64,000 bases of DNA. It comes from Phycisphaerae bacterium (GTDB lineage Bacteria; Chloroflexota; Anaerolineae; 4572-78; J111). The stretch is from NCBI GenBank assembly GCA_028285035.1, contig JANQQF010000165.1, positions 59,956-123,955 of the forward strand, given 5' to 3'. The notes beneath the pieces were generated by a model, which was not told where the DNA came from, did no database searches, and worked only from the letters and a program-made list of their open reading frames with translations. This document shows positions 9,195-18,278 of the stretch, one piece after another. Within the stretch, counting starts at the first letter, position 1. Each line of letters opens with the position of its first letter. The position numbers were made by a program, and so were the translations under genes.

Positions 9195-10223
9195 TTATTG
9201 TTGAACAGGTTGAATAATTTCTGGATTGGTAGGGTAAGTCGTTGGGCTTTTTGGCTCAAGGAGAAAACCCTGGATACCAGACATCAAGATAAGAACGCGC
9301 AGCCATAAACTCAATCCAGCCTCACTAAAGCTGCGCTTTTTGAGGACGAGTAAAGCGGCAAACCCTAGGACGCCAGCAACAGCTAATAAAATGGGCCAAG
9401 GGCTGAACAAGATGAGACCAATTAGAATGAGCCCGATTAGTCCAAGAATGCCTACCAAAGTTGTTAAAAGATAGCTACCACCTTGAAGACCAGCTACCGT
9501 CCAAAAGGTTTTCTTACCTAGATGATAGCGCAGCATTTGTCCACATCCTATCCACAGACGATTTTGCCAGCGTCGCTTGTAGCTGGCCAGACTGTGTTCG
9601 GGTAAGCCATAATGCTCGCCGATTTGCTCTGGTAACCGGACCAGACTGTAGCCGTTGTAGCGTAAGCGGGCACATAATTCCGGCTCCTCGTAGGAGTGAA
9701 TGTAAGGATTAAAGCCACCAACCGAGTCTAACGCCTTGCGGTGATACAAGGCCGCTCCGCCAAACTCATCAACCACTTCGATACCTGCATCTTCTTCCAA
9801 ATTATGCATCTCCCGATGAAGAATCTGTCCGTTTTCGCGATGGATATTTTCCCAGTAGCCATTACAGCCCGCCACTTTGGGATTCTCTTTCAAATAAGTT
9901 AAGCCCTTCTCCAGCCAACCTGGGATAAGAACCATATCCCCATCCAAATGGAGTATGTACTGACCTGTTGTATTCAGATATCCCGTATACCGACCCGCCG
10001 CTGCAGACAGTTTCCATTCAGCTGGTAGGCGAATAACGCCGATGGGGTAACGTGAGGCGATGTCCACGGTGTCATCCGTTGAGGCAGAGTCAACAACAAC
10101 AATTTCAGTACCGGGATAATGTTCAGCTTCTTTTAGGGCAGACTCGATCACTTCAGCGATATTGGCAGATTCATTACGCGTAATGATGACAATCGAAAGG
10201 AGTGGTTGAGTTTGTTGTGTCAT
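9195..10223 (-). CDS. Glycosyltransferase family 2 with C-terminal membrane segments
   Basis: This 342-residue protein has a GT-A domain. It begins 'LLSIVIITRNES', has 'VVVDSASTDDT' for nucleotide binding and 'HLDGDM' as the DxD metal motif near residue 95. 'FGGAALYHRKAL' and 'EEPELCARL' follow as acceptor and base regions. Two closely spaced hydrophobic segments (about 240-290) anchor the C-terminus in the membrane. The ATG at 10223 has AGGA about 8 bases upstream. It probably transfers a sugar during repeat-unit assembly; the donor is unknown. Confidence 0.88.
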   Translation of the reverse strand: MTQQTQPLLSIVIITRNESANIAEVIESALKEAEHYPGTEIVVVDSASTDDTVDIASRYPIGVIRLPAEWKLSAAAGRYTGYLNTTGQYILHLDGDMVLIPGWLEKGLTYLKENPKVAGCNGYWENIHRENGQILHREMHNLEEDAGIEVVDEFGGAALYHRKALDSVGGFNPYIHSYEEPELCARLRYNGYSLVRLPEQIGEHYGLPEHSLASYKRRWQNRLWIGCGQMLRYHLGKKTFWTVAGLQGGSYLLTTLVGILGLIGLILIGLILFSPWPILLAVAGVLGFAALLVLKKRSFSEAGLSLWLRVLILMSGIQGFLLEPKSPTTYPTNPEIIQPVQQ

Positions 10224-10253
10224 GATTTAAGTCCTAGTAGTAAGGTGTAAATT

Positions 10254-11777
10254 CTACTTCGTCGTTACTAGTTGCTCTTCAAGTTCTGCCGCTTCATCAG
10301 ATGACCCATCCTCTTCATCATCATACTGAGGCCGGATGATTTGGCGGATGGTTTCAAAATCTTTTCGAGTAAAGGCCCCGATCATCAACGTGAATATGAC
10401 GTACAAGATTCCCCCGATGGCGACGGATACGAAAATATCAATGTATGGATTGATATTGATGTATCCATTGATAATGTAGACCCAAGCGCCCATTCCTACG
10501 GCGGCTAGAGCAAAGCGCCAGGTCAATTTGAAATAAGGAATATGGCTGCCAACTTGACGGACGAAATACATATGGACGACGGTATGTAAGCCAAAGGCAA
10601 TGACCAGGGTCCAGGCTGTGCCAATGTAGCTGCCCGTTGGGATCAGGATAAATGAGAAGATAATCCGGCCCACAATTCCGATAATTTGAGCTTTGAGAGC
10701 AACATTTTCTCGGTCAGACGCAACCAAAATGCGCCACATTACTTCCTCGACAAAGGTGATAATGATCATCAAGCTCAAAATTTGCAGAGCTAACACCGAG
10801 GCTTCATAGCCATCGCCATAGAAGAAGCGGATGATGGCTGGGGCCGTGGCCATTGTGCCAGCCGCTAAAGGAAAGGCCAAAGCTAATAGATATTTGACCA
10901 CCTGCTGCTGTAGTTCGTAGAATTTTTCTTTTGACTCAGCATATGTTTGTGACAAAAGTGGGAAAATAACCTGCATCAGGTTGTGTGGAATGATGTGCCA
11001 CAAGGTGATGAGCTTAAATGCCGCAGCATAAATCCCAACCGCTGTTTCATTATGAAATATCGAGAGAAAAACAATCTCGATCTGATCAAAGGAGCCTGTC
11101 AAAATTTGTAGTAAGGCAAATGGCCCTAAATTACGAATGATTTCTAGAGCAAATGGCAAATCAAACTCAAAACGTGGCTGGACAATGTGCTTGAACAAGA
11201 AATACCATTCGGCAAAGGCTGCGATGTATCGGAAGATGATAAAGACAATGACTAAGGCGATCACGCCGTAGCCTGAAAATAGTAGGAGTAAACTCAGGAC
11301 AATTTTGCCAGACATCTCGATAAAATTGCTGATCAGGGGGAACTCAGTGCGTTGGTGGGTGATGAAGATGACTTCACTAACGATTGAGAATGAAGCCGGG
11401 AGGAGCGAGAGCGAAATCAGGCGAATCCCCCAAATGGTGGTTTCTGTGTAATCAAAGAAGGGAATCGTGATCCACAAAATGGCAGCGATAATGGTTGAAG
11501 CGATTGCCGCAATGATTGTACCGTGGACAAAATAGCGATTGGTTTGCTCTAAATCACGAGCCAACTCACGAGTAATATAGCCGCCTAGCCCGATGGCGCT
11601 GATGATGGCGGTCATACTTAAAAAGAGGAAGATGGTTGAGTAAACCCCAAATCCCGTAACTTCTAGCTGGCGGGCGATAAAGAAAGTTAAGACAAAACTG
11701 CCTAATAGGTTGACGACGTTGGCGATGGCCAATAGCGTTGTATTTTTGAAAATACTGCGAACACTAATGTTGTTCAC
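10254..11777 (-). CDS. Polysaccharide flippase (Wzx/MOP superfamily)
   Basis: This 507-residue protein is almost entirely hydrophobic, with 12-14 predicted transmembrane helices. Its N-terminus ('FKNTTLLAIANVVNLLGSFV', then 'ITRELARD') is typical of the polysaccharide-synthesis/Wzx branch of the MOP exporters. It should move the completed lipid-linked repeat unit across the cytoplasmic membrane. The GTG start at 11777 has a GGAG 7 bases upstream and overlaps the upstream polymerase gene by 14 bases, so the two are translationally coupled. The C-terminal tail is strongly acidic (Glu/Asp-rich). Confidence 0.9.
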   Translation of the reverse strand: MNNISVRSIFKNTTLLAIANVVNLLGSFVLTFFIARQLEVTGFGVYSTIFLFLSMTAIISAIGLGGYITRELARDLEQTNRYFVHGTIIAAIASTIIAAILWITIPFFDYTETTIWGIRLISLSLLPASFSIVSEVIFITHQRTEFPLISNFIEMSGKIVLSLLLLFSGYGVIALVIVFIIFRYIAAFAEWYFLFKHIVQPRFEFDLPFALEIIRNLGPFALLQILTGSFDQIEIVFLSIFHNETAVGIYAAAFKLITLWHIIPHNLMQVIFPLLSQTYAESKEKFYELQQQVVKYLLALAFPLAAGTMATAPAIIRFFYGDGYEASVLALQILSLMIIITFVEEVMWRILVASDRENVALKAQIIGIVGRIIFSFILIPTGSYIGTAWTLVIAFGLHTVVHMYFVRQVGSHIPYFKLTWRFALAAVGMGAWVYIINGYININPYIDIFVSVAIGGILYVIFTLMIGAFTRKDFETIRQIIRPQYDDEEDGSSDEAAELEEQLVTTK

Positions 11778-13278
11778 TAGATGGCTCCAAGGTTAATTCT
11801 AGTGGGATATTCCGAATCTGGTTCATATCGTGAATTTGACGTAGGCTGGCTGTGAGTGCGAATAGCAACCAAAGCTGCATCAGCTCCTGTCGTGAGTCAA
11901 AAATATCAAAATTCATATGGAAGCTGAATCCTAAGATAGCACCCAAAAAACTAGCCCCCATGATGTAGGCTCGGACATCAGAGTCCTGCCGAATCCATTG
12001 GGATGCATAAATCATGGCGCTGACTGGCACAAACACGAAAGCTAAGAAGCCAAATATTCCTGTGTGTGCCCAAACGAGCAGATATTTATTATGAACGACG
12101 AATACAAACTCTCGTAATTCCTGTTTTAACTCAGGTGGCAGATAGCTCCATTTCACAATGTCAAAATTGTTAATGCCAACACCTAGCCAATAATTGTCGT
12201 CAATAATATTCCAGGCCAATTGGTTGTAGTAAATCCGGGACTCGGCTGATCCTCCATCATCCCCTGTCAGGCGGGTGATAATCCGGCCAGAAAAAATACC
12301 AAGCATTACCATTCCTATAATCGCAGCAGCGATGATTGCTTGCGTATTAATCCGGCGAATTAGGGCAACTGCAAATACTACGCTCGCCCCAAGTGCCAGC
12401 CCAATCCAACCACCTCGTGAACCCGTTGACAGTAAGGCTAGGGCCGCAAATGGAATAGCTGCCATCGTGATACGATTATCAGTCAGTTTGTTGCCAAGGA
12501 GAAAGGCGGCAATGGTTGGGGTCAAGGCCGAAGCTAGATATGCCCCAGCTACATTTGCCCCACCCAGCGTTCCCCCAGCTCGAATTTCTTGAAGGCTTTC
12601 GGTATTGCCCTCGAATGAGACAGCATTCAACCCAAGAAATCCTAAGTCGATACCTGTCACAGCTTGTAAAATAACCACCCAGCTTTCGACCATCAACGCA
12701 CCAGAATAGACGGCCATGACAAAGCCCAGCTCTTGCCAACTACGAATGTTGTTAGCAATGTAAAAGTAGAAAATAAACAGTTTGACCGTTAGAAATAGCT
12801 CAAACAGACTGAGGGTAAGATTGGTTGATTGTAATAGCGAAATGAGGGCCGAAAATATATAAATTATCGCCGGAATTGTAATTGGGAGAAAAGCTTGTAT
12901 TTTTGCTTGGCTTTTCTGCTTGTCTTCAAGTAACCACAAAGCGTATGCCACAGGCAGAAGCATGGTTGAGAGGGATACTACAAAACTGAGTGGCCCACCT
13001 TGATGATCTGAATACAGGGGACCTACGGAGATGTCAAGACCAAGTGGTATATCGATGACAAAAACCATTAAGAAAAGTTTCTTGAGGTCTCCGAAAATCA
13101 AGACAAAGGTAGGAGCCATAACTGCCATGGTGATCAGTAAGGCCCATTTGACGGACATTTGTTGAACCGCCGCCATAATGCCGCCAACGATCAAGCCCAC
13201 GCCGATGGCCCATAGGGCAGCAAAGCGAGGGTGTGTTAGATCTATTGATTCTAGTGTTAACCAACGTTCGCGCAGCAT
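11764..13278 (-). CDS. O-antigen ligase/polymerase-like membrane protein (Wzy_C)
   Basis: This 504-residue polytopic protein matches the O-antigen ligase/polymerase family. It has about 11-12 hydrophobic segments, the motif 'GSRGGWIGLALG', and a large loop with 'YWLGVGINNF' and 'HNKYLLVWAHTGIFG', the family's conserved His-Asn loop. It should polymerise repeat units or ligate the chain. ATG at 13278 is chosen; a TTG three codons upstream (13287) is also possible, and neither has a strong ribosome site. The adjacent Wzx flippase and Wzz-like protein support a Wzy-dependent pathway. Confidence 0.88.
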   Translation of the reverse strand: MLRERWLTLESIDLTHPRFAALWAIGVGLIVGGIMAAVQQMSVKWALLITMAVMAPTFVLIFGDLKKLFLMVFVIDIPLGLDISVGPLYSDHQGGPLSFVVSLSTMLLPVAYALWLLEDKQKSQAKIQAFLPITIPAIIYIFSALISLLQSTNLTLSLFELFLTVKLFIFYFYIANNIRSWQELGFVMAVYSGALMVESWVVILQAVTGIDLGFLGLNAVSFEGNTESLQEIRAGGTLGGANVAGAYLASALTPTIAAFLLGNKLTDNRITMAAIPFAALALLSTGSRGGWIGLALGASVVFAVALIRRINTQAIIAAAIIGMVMLGIFSGRIITRLTGDDGGSAESRIYYNQLAWNIIDDNYWLGVGINNFDIVKWSYLPPELKQELREFVFVVHNKYLLVWAHTGIFGFLAFVFVPVSAMIYASQWIRQDSDVRAYIMGASFLGAILGFSFHMNFDIFDSRQELMQLWLLFALTASLRQIHDMNQIRNIPLELTLEPSSEQH

Positions 13279-13321
13279 AATAGTCAAGCTCAGGTAATAA
13301 ATACGTAGTTTGGATTGTCGT

Positions 13322-14878
13322 TTAGTGCCAATTTCGATGTGATTTTGACAGGAAAATGATGCCTAATATGTTAGCTTGGGTCGCCTCAAGTTGTTTTATG
13401 GCGTCAGAAACTTGTTCTCGATTGGCTGCTTCTTCTTTGATAACCAAGACAACCCCATCTACCTTAGGGGCTAAAATTGCCACGTCAGCTGTACCCAAAA
13501 TGGGAGAAGAGTCGATCAGTGTCATTTGGGCTTGTGCCCCCAAATATTGCAACACATCTTCCATCAAGGGGGAGTCCAACAGCACGGTTGGATTTGGTGG
13601 CGTAGGGCCACTACGGGTTGCAAATAGGGTTGGTTCTGATGTAGGCTGGATCATATCGCTCATAGGTGATAGACCCACCAAAAAGTTGGTTAAGCCAATC
13701 TCGCTATCAAGATGGAGGGTTCGTCCTAGTGTGGGTTCTCGTAAATCGCCTTCTAGTAAAAATACAGTGTTTTTGTCTTTAGCCGTCATATAGGCGATGT
13801 TGATGGCTACATTCGTTTTCTCTTCGTGTGAGCGGGTGCTTGTGACGAGCAAGGTGCGGAGGTTTTGCTGTTCGCGAAGCCGTTGTAGATTGATATTCAC
13901 CAATTTATAAGCTTCTTCAATTTTGGTATTGCCCGAGCCTCCATTCCGGAAAAAGGAGGGTGGTTTAAAGAAACCATTGGTCGAAGGTTTAGCTGTCACC
14001 AAGGGTAGTAGACCGACTGGGACAGTTCCGATAATGGGAATATCTGTGATCCGCTCCAAATTTTCGGGCGTTCGAATACGTGTGTCCACATTTTCAAGAA
14101 CGAGAGACAGGCCTACCCCAGCAAATATTCCTGCCACGATACTGATGGCGACATCGCGGAGCGATAAAATGTTAGCGGGAATTGTTGGTAACGTAGCATA
14201 TTCAGTGATGGTTATTCGTTGTGCTTGCAGTGAGTCATTAACCTGTGCCTCTTCATAGCGCTCAAGCAAGCGAGCGTAAGCAGACTCATTAATTTCAATG
14301 CGACTATTCAACGCCGCAATTTCACTAGCAGCCCCACGCTCCGTCAATAAACGGCCCAACTCAGTTTGATCTGCCGCGAGTACACCCTCAAGAGATCTTA
14401 GCCGTTCATCGAGAATTTCAGACGTGCTTGGTCCTGAATTATCATCTATAGATTGATTGTATTCAATAAGAAGGGCGGCCAAGGCATTCGCAAAATCTCG
14501 AGAAAACTCAGGATTGCTATGTTCAAAGCTGATGGTCATCAATTCGGACTTTGGAATAATTTCGACTTGAATACCTTCAGCAAGTTCGCTGGCAGGAATA
14601 TTTACGCCTAGTCGTCGTGCGGCATCATTCAGAGTATTCCAACTGGTTAGAATATGCTGATAGGTGTTCATTAGACGCTCACCGTATTCAACCCCCAGCC
14701 GGAAATCCTGCACCCCAACTTCACCCAAAACACGTACGGTGGCCTGAGCTTGGTACACGGGTGTAATTTGTGAAGCTGCAGCTAAAACAATCGTGACAGT
14801 GACCATCGTAACTAAGCCGATGACCAATAGGTAACGGCGTAAAATGCTAATGTAAAGGCGTAGATCAAGAGTTGTCAT
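13322..14878 (-). CDS. Wzz/BY-kinase-like chain-length protein with degenerate kinase domain
   Basis: This 518-residue protein has a Wzz domain: a first transmembrane helix at about 15-36, a coiled-coil middle with 'LRSLEGVLAADQTELGRLL', and a second helix near 230-250 followed by 'RIRTPENLERITDIPIIGTV'. A CpsD/Wzc-like ATPase domain then spans about 320-515. Its Walker A reads 'STRSHEEKTN', where active enzymes have GEGKST, and Walker A' reads 'LLEGDLREP' where LLIDADLRRP is usual. 'TLIDSSP' keeps the Walker B Asp. The C-terminus ('SKSHRNWH') has no tyrosine cluster. It is therefore probably a structural chain-length regulator rather than an autophosphorylating kinase. It is the first gene of the operon. 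Confidence 0.85.
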   Translation of the reverse strand: MTTLDLRLYISILRRYLLVIGLVTMVTVTIVLAAASQITPVYQAQATVRVLGEVGVQDFRLGVEYGERLMNTYQHILTSWNTLNDAARRLGVNIPASELAEGIQVEIIPKSELMTISFEHSNPEFSRDFANALAALLIEYNQSIDDNSGPSTSEILDERLRSLEGVLAADQTELGRLLTERGAASEIAALNSRIEINESAYARLLERYEEAQVNDSLQAQRITITEYATLPTIPANILSLRDVAISIVAGIFAGVGLSLVLENVDTRIRTPENLERITDIPIIGTVPVGLLPLVTAKPSTNGFFKPPSFFRNGGSGNTKIEEAYKLVNINLQRLREQQNLRTLLVTSTRSHEEKTNVAINIAYMTAKDKNTVFLLEGDLREPTLGRTLHLDSEIGLTNFLVGLSPMSDMIQPTSEPTLFATRSGPTPPNPTVLLDSPLMEDVLQYLGAQAQMTLIDSSPILGTADVAILAPKVDGVVLVIKEEAANREQVSDAIKQLEATQANILGIIFLSKSHRNWH

Positions 14879-14963
14879 AGTATCAGAATGATGTATTTAT
14901 AGTAAAAATGTGAGTGATGAATGAAATGATTTTAGAAATTTATTAATGTTCTTTAAGGATAAC

Positions 14964-14999
14964 ACCCCTAAATGATTAATTCAACCTTGACTTAGGGGT
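14964..14999. repeat. 8-bp inverted repeat in polysaccharide-operon leader
   Basis: ACCCCTAA at 14964-14971 pairs perfectly with TTAGGGGT at 14992-14999 across a 20-base AT-rich loop. It lies 86 bases upstream of the wzz-like start. It could be an operator or an RNA hairpin. No T-run follows on either strand. Confidence 0.5.
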
Positions 15000-15058
15000 A
15001 AGCAGTATTTCACTGCCTTTTCAGTTACGTTTGTTATTGAACCAAAAATTTACTGCCG

Positions 15059-15093
15059 ACCAATCATAACTTTCTAAATACTTTATGATTGGT
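15059..15093. repeat. 11-bp inverted repeat in polysaccharide-operon leader
   Basis: ACCAATCATAA at 15059-15069 pairs perfectly with TTATGATTGGT at 15083-15093 around a 13-base loop. The loop sequence TAACTTTCTAAA also occurs in the 86-bp element at 33862, so this may be a decayed relative of that repeat. It could equally be an independent regulatory hairpin. Confidence 0.5.
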
Positions 15094-15298
15094 TACAGGA
15101 CAAGAACTTTTCTTTTCTATGTCCGAGTCGGCCACTATCACCATAAAGATAATTATTTAAAGTGATGTTAGTTGAGCCATCTCTGGGTAAACTTTATAAG
15201 AGAGTTAAAAGTCACAAAAATTCTATCAGGCTATTAACATGATTACAATAGAGGAAATAGTCCCACTCCAATGGTGAGAATTTTGGGGCACTAAACAT

Positions 15299-15343
15299 AA
15301 AACGACAGCCATATTGACGAGCAATAGTCGACTGTCGTTTTTT
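15299..15343. terminator. Intrinsic terminator downstream of trxB, usable on both strands
   Basis: AAAACGACAG (15299-15308) pairs with CTGTCGTTTT (15332-15341). The plus strand continues with a T-run and the minus strand with TTTTATGTTT. It lies 28 bases past the trxB stop on the minus strand, so it probably ends the trxB transcript. Confidence 0.75.
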
Positions 15344-15370
15344 CTTAGATTACGTTATGTGGACGAATGA

Positions 15371-16360
15371 TTAGGCGGCAACGGCTTCCACAGTTTCAGA
15401 AACTTCGAGCGATTCAAGATAATGCTCCGCATCAAGTGCGGCTGCACATCCGCTGCCAGCTGCCGTAATGGCCTGACGATAGCGACTGTCTTGTACATCC
15501 CCACAAGCGAATACGCCAGGAATATTTGTGGCGGAAACATGTGACTTGTTGGTTGAGGTTAGGATATAACCATTGTCGTCCATATCTAATTGACCACTGA
15601 ACAGCTTGGTATTCGGTGTATGGCCAATAGCCACGAAGAAGCCATCTAAAGGCAGATTACTTGTCTCTTCTGTAACTACATTTTTGAGAGTAGCCCCAGT
15701 CACAAGCTCATCCCCTGTGACATCAGTGACGACGGTATCGAGAATAAATTCGATTTTTGGATTATTCCGCGCTTTATCAAGCATAATCTTTGAGGCACGG
15801 AAGCCTTGCCGGCGATGGATGATGTAGACTTTGGAGGCAAAACGGGTTAAGAAGGTTGCTTCTTCCATTGCACTGTCTCCCCCACCAATGACGGCAAGCG
15901 TTTTTTCCCGGAAGAAAAAGCCATCACACGTGGCACAGGTGCTCACCCCACGGCCCATCAAGCGGCTTTCATTTTCAAGCCCTAGTAGGTTAGCCGAAGC
16001 TCCGGTAGAGATGATAACGGTGCGAGCTAAGAAAAGCTCATCTTCAATCCATACCTTCTTGATATCCCCATCAAGCTCAACCTTGGTCACATCTTTGGTA
16101 ATAAATTCAGTACCAAACCTTTCGGCTTGCGCCCGGAATTGCATCATCAAATCGGGACCCATAATACCATCTTTGAAGCCGGGAAAGTTTTCCACATCAG
16201 AGGTCAACATCAATTGTCCTCCGGCCATATATCCTTCGATAACGAGCGGATTAAGATTACCACGCGCGGCATAAATTGCAGCCGTTAATCCGGCTGGTCC
16301 AGACCCGACAATGATGACATTGCGAATTTCGGTGTTAGCTTGTTGTCCATTTGTACTCAT
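15371..16360 (-). CDS. trxB: Thioredoxin reductase
   Basis: This 329-residue protein matches the low-molecular-weight thioredoxin reductase family in length and layout. The FAD-binding 'GSGPAGLTAAIY' is at 19-30. The redox pair is 'CATC' (Cys142, Cys145) followed by Asp146. The NADPH-binding 'GGGDSA' is at 159-164 with 'HRRQGFRA' after it, and a second FAD motif 'VFACGDV' lies near residue 286. It transfers electrons from NADPH to thioredoxin in the cytoplasm. GAGGG lies upstream of the ATG. It has its own terminator downstream and no operon partner. A TlpA-like protein at 47967 is a possible distant member of the same redox network. Confidence 0.96.
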   Translation of the reverse strand: MSTNGQQANTEIRNVIIVGSGPAGLTAAIYAARGNLNPLVIEGYMAGGQLMLTSDVENFPGFKDGIMGPDLMMQFRAQAERFGTEFITKDVTKVELDGDIKKVWIEDELFLARTVIISTGASANLLGLENESRLMGRGVSTCATCDGFFFREKTLAVIGGGDSAMEEATFLTRFASKVYIIHRRQGFRASKIMLDKARNNPKIEFILDTVVTDVTGDELVTGATLKNVVTEETSNLPLDGFFVAIGHTPNTKLFSGQLDMDDNGYILTSTNKSHVSATNIPGVFACGDVQDSRYRQAITAAGSGCAAALDAEHYLESLEVSETVEAVAA

Positions 16361-16673
16361 TGATATTCCCTCTTAATTATGATTTTCATTCGATAGAATG
16401 CCTTTGTAGTAACCGGCAAGAATTTTTAGAAAAAACGATAAATATCAATTCGCGATTTTTTGCTCAAAATAAGATCAATTTGGCCTGTTTACGGGTAAAT
16501 GAAATTTACCATAGATTATGGCGCGAAATTGACCATATTCGAGGCGGTTTTTGGATTTTGAGTAATTTTTTATTTTCTATAACTTTCTGCCAAATACTGT
16601 GTAGGGTATTCTATGATATTTTTTGAAATGTTGCACTTTAGACGTAAGCGATATGAAAAAACTTACCCTTACG
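16361..16673. other. 313-base AT-rich gap between serA and trxB
   Basis: It must contain the trxB promoter on the minus strand, but no hexamer pair is convincing. A 91-codon plus-strand frame across it starts at a TTG inside trxB, has no ribosome site and an AT-driven composition, and is not accepted as a gene. A weak CGTAAG/CTTACG dyad just past the serA stop has no T-run. Confidence 0.5.
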
Positions 16674-18263
16674 CTAGAGTTGTACTTTCTTGATTTTCAT
16701 AATTAAGTCAAATTGTTTGAGTACATCTAGAACATGTTGAGGTACATCCTTATCGACACTGATAAATGAGATGGCTAAACCACCAGGCTCTGTTCGTCCG
16801 GTTCGCCAGGTAGCGATGTTGATGCCTAATTCGCCCAAAACTGTTCCTACCCGTCCGATAAAGCCAGGTAGATCTTGGCTGTGGGTTACCAAGATGGTAC
16901 CTTCTGGCCGGACATCAACCCGATAACCATCAACCTGAACCAAGCGTGGCTCTTCATGACTAAAGAGGGTGGCGGCGACAGTACGACTACCCCCATCACA
17001 TTCAACCCGGCAGGAGATGAGATTGGGGTAATCTTGGGCTGCTAAGCCGGTAATTTGTGAAATAGCAATGCCACGCTCCTGAGCGAGATGCGGGGCATTG
17101 ATATAATTAACAGAGTGCTGCAGAATCGGACTCAAAAGCCCTTTAAGCAGCGCAACAGTAACTGATTTGATGTGTGGGGCGATTTCATCACCCTTAACCT
17201 CAATTTCTATCCGCTCAATCGCCTCATCGGCAAGCTGAGAATGGAAGCTACCAACTTTTTCCGCGAGATCTAGGAAGGGACGTAATTTTTTGAGAAGGTT
17301 GGCATCGGCAATTGGTAAATTGAGGGCATTACGATATTCTACCTCGTGTAAAGCATCCAACATCTGATCGATGATTTGGATGCCCACATCACGCTGCGCT
17401 TCGACGGTGCTGGCGGCAAGGTGGGGGGTGATGACCACATTTTCCATCTCCAGCAAGGGGCTGTCAGGGGATAGCGGCTCTTTGGTGAAAACGTCTAGAG
17501 CCGCGCCCGCAATTTTGCCGGAGCTTAAGCCTTCAATGAGCGCGTCTTCATCGATCAGTGGTCCCCGGGCGATATTGAGGATACAAACGCCCTCCTTCAT
17601 TTGCTCAATAGCTTCAGCATTAATTAAATGCTCGGTACTCGAGGTTAACGCTGCGTGAAGGGTAATAAAGTCAGATTGGGCAAATAGTTCTGGCAAATCA
17701 ACCCGCTTAACTTTCAACTCACGAGCCACATCATCACTTAAATAGGGATCGTGGGTAATGACCTCCATATTAAAGGCTTGACATCGTTGAGCAACACGCG
17801 ATCCGATCCGACCCATCCCGACAATACCAATTGTTTTGCGATACAATTGGCGACCGATATACTTTTTTCGATCCCATCGACCTGCTTTGAGGCTGGCTTG
17901 AGCTTGGGGAATGTGGCGACACAGAGCAAGCATCATTGCCATTGTATGCTCTGCGGTGGCAATGGTATTGGCTCCCGGCGTGTTCATCACAATCACCCCG
18001 CGTCGGCTGGCGGCAGCGATATCAATATTATCAACACCGACCCCAGCTCGACCAACGACTTTCAATTTCTCAGCCGTATTAAAGACCGCTTCTGTGACCT
18101 TGACGCTACTACGCACAATGAGACCATCATAGTCAGGAATTTTTTCAGCTAAAGTTTCAGGGGTCAATCCTGTGATGAGATCATAACTTATATCCTCTGC
18201 TTCATCTAGATGCTGCAATCCCTCTGGTGAGAGCTGGTCAGTGATTAGAACTTTAAAGCTCAT
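16674..18263 (-). CDS. serA: D-3-phosphoglycerate dehydrogenase
   Basis: This 529-residue protein has the long bacterial form of the enzyme. A catalytic and NAD-binding core spans about 3-310, with 'GIVGMGRIGSRVAQR' as the Rossmann loop, 'NIARGPLIDEDAL' carrying the catalytic Arg, and 'ITPHLAAST' with the catalytic His. An intervening ASB domain follows, then a C-terminal ACT domain (about 455-529) that usually senses serine. It oxidises 3-phosphoglycerate to phosphohydroxypyruvate, the first step of serine synthesis. It lies 15 bases after the serB-like gene on the same strand, so the two form an operon. Confidence 0.96.
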   Translation of the reverse strand: MSFKVLITDQLSPEGLQHLDEAEDISYDLITGLTPETLAEKIPDYDGLIVRSSVKVTEAVFNTAEKLKVVGRAGVGVDNIDIAAASRRGVIVMNTPGANTIATAEHTMAMMLALCRHIPQAQASLKAGRWDRKKYIGRQLYRKTIGIVGMGRIGSRVAQRCQAFNMEVITHDPYLSDDVARELKVKRVDLPELFAQSDFITLHAALTSSTEHLINAEAIEQMKEGVCILNIARGPLIDEDALIEGLSSGKIAGAALDVFTKEPLSPDSPLLEMENVVITPHLAASTVEAQRDVGIQIIDQMLDALHEVEYRNALNLPIADANLLKKLRPFLDLAEKVGSFHSQLADEAIERIEIEVKGDEIAPHIKSVTVALLKGLLSPILQHSVNYINAPHLAQERGIAISQITGLAAQDYPNLISCRVECDGGSRTVAATLFSHEEPRLVQVDGYRVDVRPEGTILVTHSQDLPGFIGRVGTVLGELGINIATWRTGRTEPGGLAISFISVDKDVPQHVLDVLKQFDLIMKIKKVQL

Positions 18264-18278
18264 TTGATTATATGGCTC

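Larger units (their letters stand above)
14879..15370. other. 492-base gap: leader of the polysaccharide operon and trxB 3' end
   Basis: No coding frame is convincing here. The gap holds three dyads, listed separately: 14964-14999, 15059-15093 and the terminator at 15299-15343. It must contain the promoter of the minus-strand polysaccharide operon, but I could not find a -35/-10 pair good enough to report. Confidence 0.6.

Noticed and set aside
16351..16626. 91-codon plus-strand frame in the serA-trxB gap
   Set aside because: TTG start inside trxB, no ribosome site, AT-driven composition and no recognisable domain.
16640..16673. Intrinsic terminator after serA
   Set aside because: Only a 6-bp CGTAAG/CTTACG stem with a 19-base loop and no T-run on the minus strand.
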